Part shown: piece by piece, positions 25,329 to 33,560 of the stretch
How positions within the stretch are numbered: the first letter of the stretch is position 1
Layout of the letters: each line of letters starts with the position of its first letter
Source of the DNA: Muribaculaceae bacterium
GTDB taxonomy: Bacteria > Bacteroidota > Bacteroidia > Bacteroidales > Muribaculaceae
Reading direction: 5' to 3'
Length of the DNA stretch: 43,234 bases
Assembly: GCA_029057985.1 (NCBI GenBank)
Contig: JAIDYR010000036.1
Coordinates: 1 to 43,234 of the forward strand
Program-made: the position numbers and the translations under genes
The notes under the pieces: generated by a model
Seen by the model: only the letters and a program-made list of their open reading frames with translations
Database searches by the model: none
Told to the model about the DNA's origin: nothing

Positions 25329-26435
25329 ATGAATAAGCACCTACAGAAATTTGGGATAGGCTTGATTTTAATAATCTGCCTCATCCTTAATGCATGCTCA
25401 AATAGTGAGGATAGACCTGAACCCCTTACTCCTACTCAAGTTGAACAAAGATATTCTTCCGGTGTAGTGCTCATACAGACGTCCTACTGCTATTCCATTT
25501 CATTTAATAATGGACCGACCTTCTACTTCACAGGTATATCTTCCGATGGGAAATTGGAAAATCTAACCATGGACGAGGAGGAGATAAAACCCGTCACTGC
25601 ATATGGGACAGGGTTCTTCATTGGAAAAGACGGACTGATTGCTACTAATTCCCATGTCATATCTCCTACTGTGGATATCGCCACTGCACGCCAGCAGATT
25701 GTAGACGCTTTTCACTCTTTGGCGGCTCAATGGTCAAAGGAAATCAATGAGATTACAGAAAATCTGGGTGTAATAAAAATGGCAATTATTGAATGTGACT
25801 CCTATAGTGATCAATATGAATTGCAGGCAGCCTATAATGAGTTGGAAGAGGAGAGAAATGAGAGACAGGAAGCAGTCAATGCAATACATGCACTTGGAGG
25901 AATGAATTATGAAGCTACCTTACATTCTGAGATTGGTGTTGCATATAACGATTCTCATATCACTAATAACTCGGATTTTCATCCTTGCGTGACATTAAAA
26001 GAAGATGAAGAACATGATTTGGCAATCATTCAATTAAAAGACAAGACTACTCCTGAGAATAGACATATCTTTAGAATTCCAAAAGGCAGATCACGTGATT
26101 CCGAAGATTACGAATCAAATGAAGAGAATAATGGAACTGAAAATAGCATGAAACTCTATATGATTGGATTTAATCTCGGTCCAACTCTTGCGTTAACTAA
26201 TAATGGTCTTAAAGCCCAGATCACATCGGGTGAATTATCTCAAGATACGGATGACGCTCACCTCATGTATTCAATTCCAGCCTTGCATGGGTCAAGCGGA
26301 AGTCCTGTTATTAATCAATATGGCAAACTCATAGCAGTTAATTTTGCAGGATTAGACCAAGCCCAAAGTTTCAACTATGGTATTAAGATTTCATATCTTT
26401 CTAAATTATTGAGCAAAGTCAAGAATAAGGAATAA
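25329..26435 (+). CDS. Trypsin-like serine protease lipoprotein
   Basis: 368 residues. The signal peptide ends at LNAC (Cys ~22), so it is lipid-anchored. The S1C/Trypsin_2 triad is visible: His in LIATNSHVISP (~109), Asp in EHDLAIIQL (~231) and Ser in HGSSGSPVIN (~325). A helical acidic insert (~135-185) separates His and Asp. There is no PDZ domain, unlike DegP. It acts in the periplasm or at the outer membrane. It is the last gene of cluster A, 28 bp after the stator partner, and may be an effector or maturation protease of the system. Confidence 0.8.
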   Translation: MNKHLQKFGIGLILIICLILNACSNSEDRPEPLTPTQVEQRYSSGVVLIQTSYCYSISFNNGPTFYFTGISSDGKLENLTMDEEEIKPVTAYGTGFFIGKDGLIATNSHVISPTVDIATARQQIVDAFHSLAAQWSKEINEITENLGVIKMAIIECDSYSDQYELQAAYNELEEERNERQEAVNAIHALGGMNYEATLHSEIGVAYNDSHITNNSDFHPCVTLKEDEEHDLAIIQLKDKTTPENRHIFRIPKGRSRDSEDYESNEENNGTENSMKLYMIGFNLGPTLALTNNGLKAQITSGELSQDTDDAHLMYSIPALHGSSGSPVINQYGKLIAVNFAGLDQAQSFNYGIKISYLSKLLSKVKNKE

Positions 26436-26460
26436 AATATATAATCTATTATAAAAATAT

Positions 26461-26500
26461 AAATCCCCTAATGATTCCAATTAAGAATCTTAGGGAATTT
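26461..26500 (+). terminator. Terminator of cluster A
   Basis: AAATCCCCTA pairs with TAGGGAATTT with one mismatch around a 20-nt loop, 25 bp past the last stop codon of the operon. It is followed by ATTATTTATT. Confidence 0.6.
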
Positions 26501-26656
26501 ATTATTTATTGAATCTCTACGCTTTGTCATGTGTCTCAGGCATCAAAATCAGATATTTCCTGATAGATTTCCCGGGATTCTGACTCTATATTATAGTAGA
26601 TAATTTTCTCAGGAGAGGATTTATAACTAAAATAACTTTTCAAATAAAGATTGAAT

Positions 26657-27628
26657 ATGAGGAGATTAGCATTATTTATGGGGATTATCATGATGGCATT
26701 ACCGGGGATTGCCCGGGAGATGGTTACTCAATCGGAAGATCTGACTTGTGATTCAGTAGCTGCTGATTCAGTAGCTGTGCTTGCCGGGGCAGAGCGGGAA
26801 GAGATGATGAAGATGTCGCTGCCGGAGCTTTGGGAGCAGGCGCAGTGGAAGAAGCCGGAAGCACTTGTAGAATTGGCGGAGCGATATCGATATGGTCGCG
26901 GCGGCGTTGAGAAATCTATGGTCTCCGCTCTGGCCTATTATAGTGAATCTCCGCTGGAAGTTTTGGATTTATTAAATGAGGCTTCAGCGGTCTGTCCAAA
27001 GGATGAGTTCTACGCTTATAATGATATCGCACGGCAGCTCATGATGTGGGATAAATTGGGTCAGAATCATGATGCCGTCAAACGCAACATACTGACCGAG
27101 ATTGACAGTATGCCTGAACCTCGCCCGGAATGGACCCACAATATAATTGATTTCTTCAATACTCCGTCAGACCAACGGAAGGACAAGTATAAATTCTTTT
27201 TACTGGATCCTACTGATGGCGATTCCTGGATGATCTGCATGATTATGTTCGGAGAGGATGATGCCATCAAAGAGCTGCTGAAGGCTAATAGTCCGCAGTA
27301 TCTTACCATCCTCAAGCAGCTTTCTGATAAGATTCCGGTCCTTGCGAGTCTCGCGGGTCAGATCCTCCTAAGCAGATACGATGAAGGTGGTCGAACCCAT
27401 TTTCTCAATGAAGCTATGGAATTCTATCAGAAGCTCGACAATGCCGGATTGCTAAGCAGATTGGAAATGTTGACAATTCTTAATATTGCAGAAGACAATG
27501 GAGAAGCTGCGATAGCTCCTTTTTCTAAGGATGATATTGCTCGGTTTAATGCCCTTTGTCCTCCGGAATTCCGGGAAATCTACGATGACCCGACAATGCC
27601 CGTCGAAGAAGTAGAGGAGATAGAATAG
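26657..27628 (+). CDS. Secreted Sel1-like repeat protein
   Basis: 323 residues from the ATG at 26657; a TTG six bases upstream is less likely because the signal peptide MRRLALFMGIIMMALPGIA reads well from the ATG. Residues ~70-100 (ALVELAERYRYGRGGVEKSMVSALAYY) fit one Sel1/TPR-like repeat; the rest is helical and acidic with no motif I recognise. Sel1 proteins are scaffolds. It has its own unit: the cluster A terminator is upstream and a hairpin is downstream. Base composition returns to the GC-richer type of the flanks. Confidence 0.6.
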   Translation: MRRLALFMGIIMMALPGIAREMVTQSEDLTCDSVAADSVAVLAGAEREEMMKMSLPELWEQAQWKKPEALVELAERYRYGRGGVEKSMVSALAYYSESPLEVLDLLNEASAVCPKDEFYAYNDIARQLMMWDKLGQNHDAVKRNILTEIDSMPEPRPEWTHNIIDFFNTPSDQRKDKYKFFLLDPTDGDSWMICMIMFGEDDAIKELLKANSPQYLTILKQLSDKIPVLASLAGQILLSRYDEGGRTHFLNEAMEFYQKLDNAGLLSRLEMLTILNIAEDNGEAAIAPFSKDDIARFNALCPPEFREIYDDPTMPVEEVEEIE

Positions 27629-27665
27629 GATTGACAATAACCTGCGTCATGACCTGAAAAGACAT

Positions 27666-27709
27666 AAGCACAAAAGAACAAAAAGCTTTTTATCATGTTC
27701 TGTGTGCTT
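27666..27709. terminator. Bidirectional terminator hairpin between convergent genes
   Basis: AAGCACA (27666-27672) pairs with TGTGCTT (27703-27709), and inner GAACA pairs with TGTTC, with an AAAAAGCTTTTT core. It sits between the Sel1-like gene (plus) and the AAA_14 gene (minus). Confidence 0.6.
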
Positions 27710-27722
27710 CCGTCTCAAAAAA

Positions 27723-28991
27723 CTATTCGTAAGAGAGAAGCCATTTTGCGAGAGGGACTATCTTTATTATCAGTCCGTCGGATTGGATTTCTCCCTCCTC
27801 GGAATAGGTGACGATCTCTGCCTCTTTCAATCCGTAGCGCTGATGAAACATTTTTAAAGCTTTCACCTCTCGCTCGCGGGTATTTTCGTCAGATATACTA
27901 TAGGAAGCCTGCACTGCTTTGCGGGCTTCCGGCATATAGAAATCTATTTCCCACTCCTTATTATAATAATAGGGTTTTTCGCCGTTTTCGCTGAAAGATG
28001 CCTTATATAAAGTGATTGCACATAGATTTTCCAAGAGTGATGTTTCACTATCGGATAGAAAGATATTAAGTAAGCCATTGTCGACAAAATAATGTTTCTT
28101 TACCGTGGCCCTCTCCGCGAATTTTGAAGCGTAGTTCTCTATCTCGAAAAGCAGGCAACTTTCCTTGCAAGTCCTTAAATAATCGGCCACAGTCGACGGA
28201 GTAATCGTATATCCCGCAGATTTTACAATATTGGCCAGTCGATTGTAAGATATCGGAGTCTTGATATTTTCAGCAAGCCGACGTAGAGTCAGACGCATAG
28301 CGCTCTCATTGCGAATCCCATTACGTTGAATAATATCGGCCAGAATGATTTTCTCATATAGTTCATTAAGCCAATGGCGCTTATTGACGAATAAGGTTAG
28401 TTCCGGGAAGCCTCCCCACTGAAAATAGGAGGCGAGTTCGCGGTCGATTTCTCCTTTTCTATGGCCATATAGAGAAGTAGAGTCAACAACGATACCCTTG
28501 GAATTCAAAAACTCCTTGAATGTATAGGGAAAGACCATCTGCTCTACATATCTTCCGCCCAAAGTTGAAGCAATCTCCCGGCTCAGCATTTTGGCATTAC
28601 TTCCCGTAATATAGACCATATATCGCTGATTAGCCAGCCGGCGGGCAAAGTGTTCCCACCCCTCCACATTCTGAATCTCATCAAGAAATAGGATAGGCTT
28701 ATAGGAATAAAGAGAAGAATATGCCTGAAGGATATAATCAAGTTCAGATGCTTTAAGCCCCAACAGACGCTCATCATCAAAATTGATAAAGAGCATCTCC
28801 CGCAGATCATGCCCCTGCTCAATAAGTTGCAGAGCTCGCAAATACAATAGATAACTTTTGCCGGCTTGCCGCACACCGACAAAAACATATCGGGCAGCTT
28901 CCTCGAATTGAAATCTGCGTTTTACAGGATTCAATTCCTCCAGTAATTCCTGCCCTTCAATTATTATTGATTTTATAATCTCTAAGTTCAT
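27723..28991 (-). CDS. AAA_14/DUF4143 ATPase
   Basis: 422 residues. Walker A is GVRQAGKSYLL (~38-48) and Walker B is PILFLDEIQN (~94-103), followed by the sensor segment VYITGSNAKML. The C-terminal half is DUF4143, with the PD-(D/E)xK-like remnant EWEIDFYMPEARKAVQASYS (~350-370). These ATPases are abundant and mobile in Bacteroidales; their cellular role is unknown, and defence or toxin links have been proposed. It is a single gene between two convergent clusters and is likely an independent insertion. Confidence 0.9.
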   Translation of the reverse strand: MNLEIIKSIIIEGQELLEELNPVKRRFQFEEAARYVFVGVRQAGKSYLLYLRALQLIEQGHDLREMLFINFDDERLLGLKASELDYILQAYSSLYSYKPILFLDEIQNVEGWEHFARRLANQRYMVYITGSNAKMLSREIASTLGGRYVEQMVFPYTFKEFLNSKGIVVDSTSLYGHRKGEIDRELASYFQWGGFPELTLFVNKRHWLNELYEKIILADIIQRNGIRNESAMRLTLRRLAENIKTPISYNRLANIVKSAGYTITPSTVADYLRTCKESCLLFEIENYASKFAERATVKKHYFVDNGLLNIFLSDSETSLLENLCAITLYKASFSENGEKPYYYNKEWEIDFYMPEARKAVQASYSISDENTREREVKALKMFHQRYGLKEAEIVTYSEEGEIQSDGLIIKIVPLAKWLLSYE

Positions 28992-29005
28992 ACGTATATC
29001 TCTTT

Positions 29006-29108
29006 CCGCAAATTACTAATAATTAGCGAGTAGGCAAAGAGCGAAAGTCGGCCGTAGGCCGGTTCGCGGTGCCGAAGGCACTTTGACCTACCGCAAATTT
29101 ACTAATAA
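29006..29108. repeat. Small GC-rich double-hairpin element flanked by an 18-bp direct repeat
   Basis: CCGCAAATTACTAATAAT (29006-29023) recurs with one extra T at 29091-29109. Between the copies lie two short hairpins, CGGCC-GTA-GGCCG and GTGCC-GAA-GGCAC. The direct repeats could be a duplication caused by insertion of the ~67-bp core, as for a REP-like or MITE element. The second copy includes TAAATTTG on the minus strand (29093-29100), which could serve as a -7 box for the AAA_14 gene. Confidence 0.45.
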
Positions 29109-29137
29109 TATTGCAACTCACCAAGCATTTATCGCGA

Positions 29138-29231
29138 TTTTATATTCTGCCGGAAGATAAAATCGCCTATTTTTATATTCTGCCGGAAGATAAAATCGCT
29201 CATTTTTATATTCTGTCGGAAGATAAAAAGG
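29138..29231. repeat. Three tandem 33-bp hairpin repeats
   Basis: Units start at 29138, 29171 and 29204 (TTTTATATTCTGCCGGAAG...), the third shortened and with one base changed (TGTCGG). Each unit is an imperfect palindrome (GCGATTTTAT-n-TTC / GAA-n-ATAAAATCGC). They lie 100 bp downstream of cluster B, between its terminator and the ATPase gene. Confidence 0.8.
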
Positions 29232-29270
29232 ACCCGCACCGATACCTTTGATTCAGGCTTCGGTGCGGGT
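29232..29270 (-). terminator. Terminator of cluster B
   Basis: A perfect 11-bp stem, ACCCGCACCGA (29232-29242) with TCGGTGCGGGT (29260-29270). On the minus strand it is followed by CCTTTTTATC. It lies ~70 bp past the stop of the last cluster B gene. Confidence 0.85.
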
Positions 29271-29338
29271 TTGATCTTTTATCTCCTTCATTAACAGGAG
29301 GGGATTGTGAAATTTCTGCTTAGATAGATACAGGAGAA

Positions 29339-30166
29339 TCAGCGTCTGCTACGCATGCGCTGATTGACGCGGCGCTGAACTTCACGATAGCGGTCGCCAA
29401 GCACATTCTTACGCGCGCTGCCGTCGCCGTAGTCGCCGCGGATTGCACGCTTCGCATCTTCCTCCAGATCTCCGGTCGGAGTAGTGCTGACAGCCGAAGT
29501 TGAGGTTTTGGCCGACGGAGCCGGAGCCTGCGGAGCTACTTCGGGAGCGGAGGTTTTGGAAGCCGGAGCCGCCGCAGGAGATTCAGATGCTACGGGAGCT
29601 GCTGCTGCTTCATCTTTAGCCGCTGTAGCGTCAGCAGACGCTTCGGGAGCTGCGTCTTCAGAAGCAACGATGCCGGAAGCGCCCTCCTCTGATTGGGCAT
29701 CCTCGCTCTGCGCAGCGATCTCTGCATCCTGACCTTCTTCGGAATCGGGAGTGGCCTCAACGCTTTCTATAACCTCTGACTCAGGCGCCTCATTTTTGTC
29801 ATCTCCCTTACGGAGCAACAGCATTGCTATGAAGGCAAGGACTATCGCAACTCCGATAAGAGCCCATAGCCATGCCGTATTCTTGCGCTTGGGTTCTGCC
29901 GGACCTTCCTCAATAGCAATGTCCGTAGCAGTCTGACTGAGATCCGGCATTGCCGTAGAGGCAGGCACCTGCATTTCCGGAGCCTTTACCTCTGTAGCAG
30001 TCGGAGTGACAACAGTCTTTGGAGCCTCTGAAGCGGCCTCGACTGCATCAACTGCGTCATCTTCTATATCCTTTGAGAGATTGAATTTTCTTTTCGACCC
30101 TTTATCAATGTCGAATTTTCGTTCAGTACCTTTGTTAAGGTCGAACTTTCCGTTCTTCTTTGCCAT
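29339..30166 (-). CDS. Cluster B TerD-motif membrane protein with Cpl-7-like C-terminus
   Basis: 275 residues. The N-terminus carries three tandem copies of a K/R-F-(D/N)-(L/I)-x-K-G motif (GKFDLNKG, RKFDIDKG, RKFNLSKD), the same motif that opens both TerD proteins next door (FNLNKGERFSL, RFDLKK). A single transmembrane helix is at ~94-117. A long Ala/Glu/Ser-rich disordered linker follows. The last ~45 residues (AIRGDYGDGSARKNVLGDRY, then VQRRVN) resemble a CW_7 (Cpl-7) repeat, which binds muropeptides. I infer a tether between cytosolic TerD assemblies and the wall. It is the last gene of cluster B. Confidence 0.65.
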   Translation of the reverse strand: MAKKNGKFDLNKGTERKFDIDKGSKRKFNLSKDIEDDAVDAVEAASEAPKTVVTPTATEVKAPEMQVPASTAMPDLSQTATDIAIEEGPAEPKRKNTAWLWALIGVAIVLAFIAMLLLRKGDDKNEAPESEVIESVEATPDSEEGQDAEIAAQSEDAQSEEGASGIVASEDAAPEASADATAAKDEAAAAPVASESPAAAPASKTSAPEVAPQAPAPSAKTSTSAVSTTPTGDLEEDAKRAIRGDYGDGSARKNVLGDRYREVQRRVNQRMRSRR

Positions 30167-30189
30167 AAATGATAGTTTTAGTTCGTCAT

Positions 30190-30798
30190 TTATTCCGCAA
30201 ACATTCCTACGAGCGTCTCCAGACCTCCGTCATAGGCCTTGCCTTCTGCCTCGAATTCCCATTCGCCTTCATCATTGAGGATGAAGCGCCCTGCCACGCA
30301 TGCGTTTTCGTTGACATAATCAGTGCTGAGTTCATATTCGCAGAGAGCCTCATCGGAATCCTCGTCTATCACTGTGATCTTAGCCGCGCTCACATTTCCG
30401 AAAGTCATGCCGTCGTTATAGACGGTAGCGGAGATTGCTATTTCCGCTACTGAAGGATCTACCTTGGAAAGGTCGACGTTGATAATCTCAAGACCGCCCT
30501 GCTGCATATCCTTCGCTCCAAGCACCGCACCATCGGCACTCATGGGCCGCGTCTTTTCCAGATAGTTTCTCTTATTTCCGAACTTCGCCTTATCGAAAGG
30601 TTCGGAGCGATTTGCAGAATTATAGAATACGAAAGCTTCGTCATTGATGATCATGCCGTCTTCATTAAGCAGCCATGCCTGCACGTCGAGGTCCTCGCCT
30701 GCAAAAGTCAGTTCGACACGTATGTTGTTAAGGCCCAGATCCTTCTTCAGAGAGAAGCGATCGCCGGCGCCGAGTTTTTTAAGATCAAATCTGCCCAT
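30190..30798 (-). CDS. TerD family protein, degenerate calcium loop
   Basis: 202 residues. The TerD fold is recognised by EDLDVQAWLLNEDG, FYNSANRSEPFD and the closing NENACVAGRFILNDEGEWEF. Family members bind calcium through acidic loops and work as cytosolic surfaces in Ter stress systems. In the loop after MSADG the acidic run is weakened to GAKDMQQGGLE, whereas the neighbour keeps DDLGGEDSGE, so one calcium site may be lost. It lies 21 bp after the other TerD gene and 23 bp before the membrane partner. Confidence 0.88.
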   Translation of the reverse strand: MGRFDLKKLGAGDRFSLKKDLGLNNIRVELTFAGEDLDVQAWLLNEDGMIINDEAFVFYNSANRSEPFDKAKFGNKRNYLEKTRPMSADGAVLGAKDMQQGGLEIINVDLSKVDPSVAEIAISATVYNDGMTFGNVSAAKITVIDEDSDEALCEYELSTDYVNENACVAGRFILNDEGEWEFEAEGKAYDGGLETLVGMFAE

Positions 30799-30819
30799 TG
30801 TTGTTTATGAATTAGATGA

Positions 30820-31425
30820 TTAAGTGTACATATCTACCAGAGTCTGCAGGCCGCCGTCATAACCGTTGCCGATGGCAGCGAACTCCCATTCTCCATCTTC
30901 GTTAAGCACGAGCGAACCGGCGATCACCGCTGATTCCGTAGAGAAGTTCTCTTTCAGATTATAGTGGCAAAGTTCTTCGCCTGTCTCTTCGTTGATGATT
31001 ACTATCTGCGGATCTTTAACGTCGCGGAAAGACTCCGACCCGTGGATGGTCACACAGAACACGATTTCCGTCACTTCCGGACGAACTTTTGACAGCTCCA
31101 CATGCATTGTTTCTCCTGAATCCTCTCCGCCGAGATCGTCGGCCGACCCCAGAACTGATCCGTCAAAACTCATCGGAACTGTCTCATTCTGCCAGTTGCG
31201 CTTGCTACCGAATTTCTGACGATCATAAGGTTCAGAGCGATTTGCAGAGTTATAGAATACGAAGTCTGCGTCTTCGAGAATCACGCCATCTTCTCCCAGA
31301 AGGAAAGCCGTCGCATCCAGATCCGCTTCGGAATCCCACTTAAGATCTACCTGAATCTTCTCCAGTCCCTCTTCCTTAGCAAGCGAAAACCGCTCGCCCT
31401 TGTTGAGATTAAAATTTCTTGCCAT
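30820..31425 (-). CDS. TerD family protein
   Basis: 201 residues with the TerD pattern: an N-terminal NFNLNKGERFSLAKEEG, then ADLDATAFLLGEDG, FYNSANRSEPYD, the acidic loop GSADDLGGEDSGE and ESAVIAGSLVLNEDGEWEF at the end. Calcium-binding acidic residues look complete. It is clearly a paralogue of the next gene and probably forms a pair with it. The name tellurium resistance is historical; in this setting a role in a membrane-linked stress or conflict complex is more likely. It is cytosolic. Confidence 0.9.
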   Translation of the reverse strand: MARNFNLNKGERFSLAKEEGLEKIQVDLKWDSEADLDATAFLLGEDGVILEDADFVFYNSANRSEPYDRQKFGSKRNWQNETVPMSFDGSVLGSADDLGGEDSGETMHVELSKVRPEVTEIVFCVTIHGSESFRDVKDPQIVIINEETGEELCHYNLKENFSTESAVIAGSLVLNEDGEWEFAAIGNGYDGGLQTLVDMYT

Positions 31426-31493
31426 ATTAATTATGATTATTGATTATTTCTTAAATTCGATAACTCAATGTTTCATAGAGATAAATGCGTTCA

Positions 31494-33560
31494 TCACCGC
31501 ATCTTGCGGTATTGCAGCAAAGCTCGCTTATAATCGGATGTGTTGAGTCCTATTTTCTCCGCTTTGGCGATAAACTCCTCAAGTTCGTCGACTACTCGTT
31601 TGACTTTGGCTGCATCAGCACTCTTTCGAAAACTCTCAATCTGCGCCTCTCCCAGTCGGGTATCGGCACTTTTCTGCTTGCGGATGACGTCGCCGACGAG
31701 TGAGGCCATCTGCTTATCTCCCTGCTCGCGATACCATTCCCGGGCCTCCTTCAACTTCCCTTTTCCGGCCAACTTCCTCCCTTCATCCATCGCCTTTCCG
31801 GACTCTTTCGGCATTGCAGGCGGAGTGACTCTTCCTCCGGAAGCCGACCGCCGCGATCGCGCAGTTTCAACCGGATTGGATTCATTCTCAACGGATTCCG
31901 ATTGAGAGGTTTTATTCCGTGCCGGACGTGCATTGGCTTCTGCCTGTGGCTTGGCTTCCGGCATAGTTTCAAGCATTTCCGTAGCTTCATTAGCCAAATC
32001 CTCTGCTTTCAACTGGCGACATTTCTGAATGAACTCCTCCAGCATGCTCCTGGCCTCGCCATTCTTATCTGCCCTGACTTTCCCTTTTGCCAGAGCCTTG
32101 GTCTCGCGCCATTCACGCTGAAGTTTCTTCAAGTCTTCCGGATTGAGCGTCCCGATCATTTTGACCATAAACTCCGAGGCGCCTTCAGCCGCTTTCCCTA
32201 CAATTCCGATGCCCGAAGAGATCACTCCCTTCATCGTATCGCCGAATTCCTTTGCATTAGCAGTAAAACCTTCCCCTAAAGATGACACTAATCCCGACAT
32301 GAAGCCGCCTTGGGATTTTGGGTTATCATCCGAAGATTTAGCTTTCTTTTTATCATCTTTTATCGACTTTTCGGATCTGTCATCACCGGAGTCTGATGTG
32401 AGAGGTCTCACGGACTTTGGCTTTGCAGGTTCGGGATTCGCCGGAATGGCTTCCGTCCGGGTATAGGTCGGCTTTTCGACGATGACTACCGGATTAGGAT
32501 CCGCTATAAGAAGCTGCATCACATTCTCGCGCAATTTGCGGTCGCTGCGTATTACTTCACGGAAACCGGGGCAGAGGGTCTGCTCAAAGAAGAGATTGCC
32601 CGACGCCATTCCGCGCAGGATCAGGAGCGTGTCGGCTTTATCCGAAATACCGTTCTGACGTAGGAACTCATCCAGTTTAGCTTTTATTTCGGCTCCCTCA
32701 TCGCATTGAAGATTGTCGATGACAGCTCTGTTGAGATCGTAATGATAGGATATGCCGCCGGAGAGAGTGATCGTATCTTTAAGCAATGGGATATCGGAAG
32801 CCAGAAAATCTACGGCGGCGCGCTCAATGGCTTCATCCTCCATATCACGCACAAGCCAAGAATTCTGACCCTTTACTCGATCCCAGATAAGATCCTTCAC
32901 ATATTTCAGACGGGGATCCGCTCCCAGCCCGGGCAGAGTAATCTGTCGGCGCTCAGAGCTGCCGCGCATATCAAATAGTGTCAGACTCAGATCTGATCCT
33001 TCAGTCCAGGCAACCAGCACATTCCGGCATGGATAGCGCTGCGCCAGGCTCTCTTTGACATAGCGCTCTATGAAATCGTTATATTCCGTGACCTTAAATC
33101 TGTTATATCCGCTTTCACGGAAAAGAGTGGCTACGAGGGCTCTTTCATTCGGTCGTATGTCGGCCTCGCAAGCCAGCGTGACGGGCATCATCGCTCTATT
33201 ATCCTGCAATGATCCCTGACTGCCGTAAAGGTCATTCTTGAAGAAGTCGGCGAATACGGATTCTGCCGCATCGAGCAGCAGATAGCGCAAGGCCTGACGC
33301 CGGCCGCCGAGAATATAAGTCTCGTCAGAGGCCAGCTTCTCGAAATAATCGTCGAAGGCATTCGAAGTGCCGGTATTGGCCGCTCTTACCGCTACCTCCC
33401 CTATCTCTATCCCCATCGGCGAACAATAGAACGCCAAGGGCACAGGCCACGCGATATTGGATATGGGCATCAGGCGATTCTCACCATCGCGTTGCCAATA
33501 CTCGAAGGCAATGCGATGATGAGAGATCGATATTACTATTTTATAGTTGTCGCTGTTCAT
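31494..33560 (-). CDS. Cluster B second actin-fold protein, probable pseudo-ATPase
   Basis: 688 residues. The first ~375 have a divergent Hsp70/actin layout: a first strand KIVISISHHRIAFEY at the phosphate-1 position (the catalytic DxG is lost), IGEVAVRAA, the GYNRFKVTEYNDFI helix, VLVAWTEGSDLSLTLFD at phosphate-2 (weak) and LILRGMASGNLF at the adenosine position. ATPase activity is doubtful. A Lys/Ser-rich linker, an amphipathic Gly segment (~425-470) and helical TPR-like repeats (~600-688, GKGKLKEAREWYREQGD) follow. It overlaps the giant ATPase gene by 4 bp, implying a fixed stoichiometry or cotranslational pairing. Confidence 0.6.
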   Translation of the reverse strand: MNSDNYKIVISISHHRIAFEYWQRDGENRLMPISNIAWPVPLAFYCSPMGIEIGEVAVRAANTGTSNAFDDYFEKLASDETYILGGRRQALRYLLLDAAESVFADFFKNDLYGSQGSLQDNRAMMPVTLACEADIRPNERALVATLFRESGYNRFKVTEYNDFIERYVKESLAQRYPCRNVLVAWTEGSDLSLTLFDMRGSSERRQITLPGLGADPRLKYVKDLIWDRVKGQNSWLVRDMEDEAIERAAVDFLASDIPLLKDTITLSGGISYHYDLNRAVIDNLQCDEGAEIKAKLDEFLRQNGISDKADTLLILRGMASGNLFFEQTLCPGFREVIRSDRKLRENVMQLLIADPNPVVIVEKPTYTRTEAIPANPEPAKPKSVRPLTSDSGDDRSEKSIKDDKKKAKSSDDNPKSQGGFMSGLVSSLGEGFTANAKEFGDTMKGVISSGIGIVGKAAEGASEFMVKMIGTLNPEDLKKLQREWRETKALAKGKVRADKNGEARSMLEEFIQKCRQLKAEDLANEATEMLETMPEAKPQAEANARPARNKTSQSESVENESNPVETARSRRSASGGRVTPPAMPKESGKAMDEGRKLAGKGKLKEAREWYREQGDKQMASLVGDVIRKQKSADTRLGEAQIESFRKSADAAKVKRVVDELEEFIAKAEKIGLNTSDYKRALLQYRKMR

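Noticed and set aside
29138-29231. CRISPR array from three 33-bp repeats
   Set aside because: The units are directly tandem with no variable spacers, and no cas gene is present.
29484-29936. Ala/Ser-rich open frames on the plus strand
   Set aside because: They are antisense readings of the Ala/Glu-rich linker of the cluster B membrane protein.
30190-31425. Tellurite resistance operon
   Set aside because: Only TerD-type proteins occur, without TerC, TerA or TerB, and in a Tubulin_2/Hsp70 setting. A tellurite function would rest on the family name alone.
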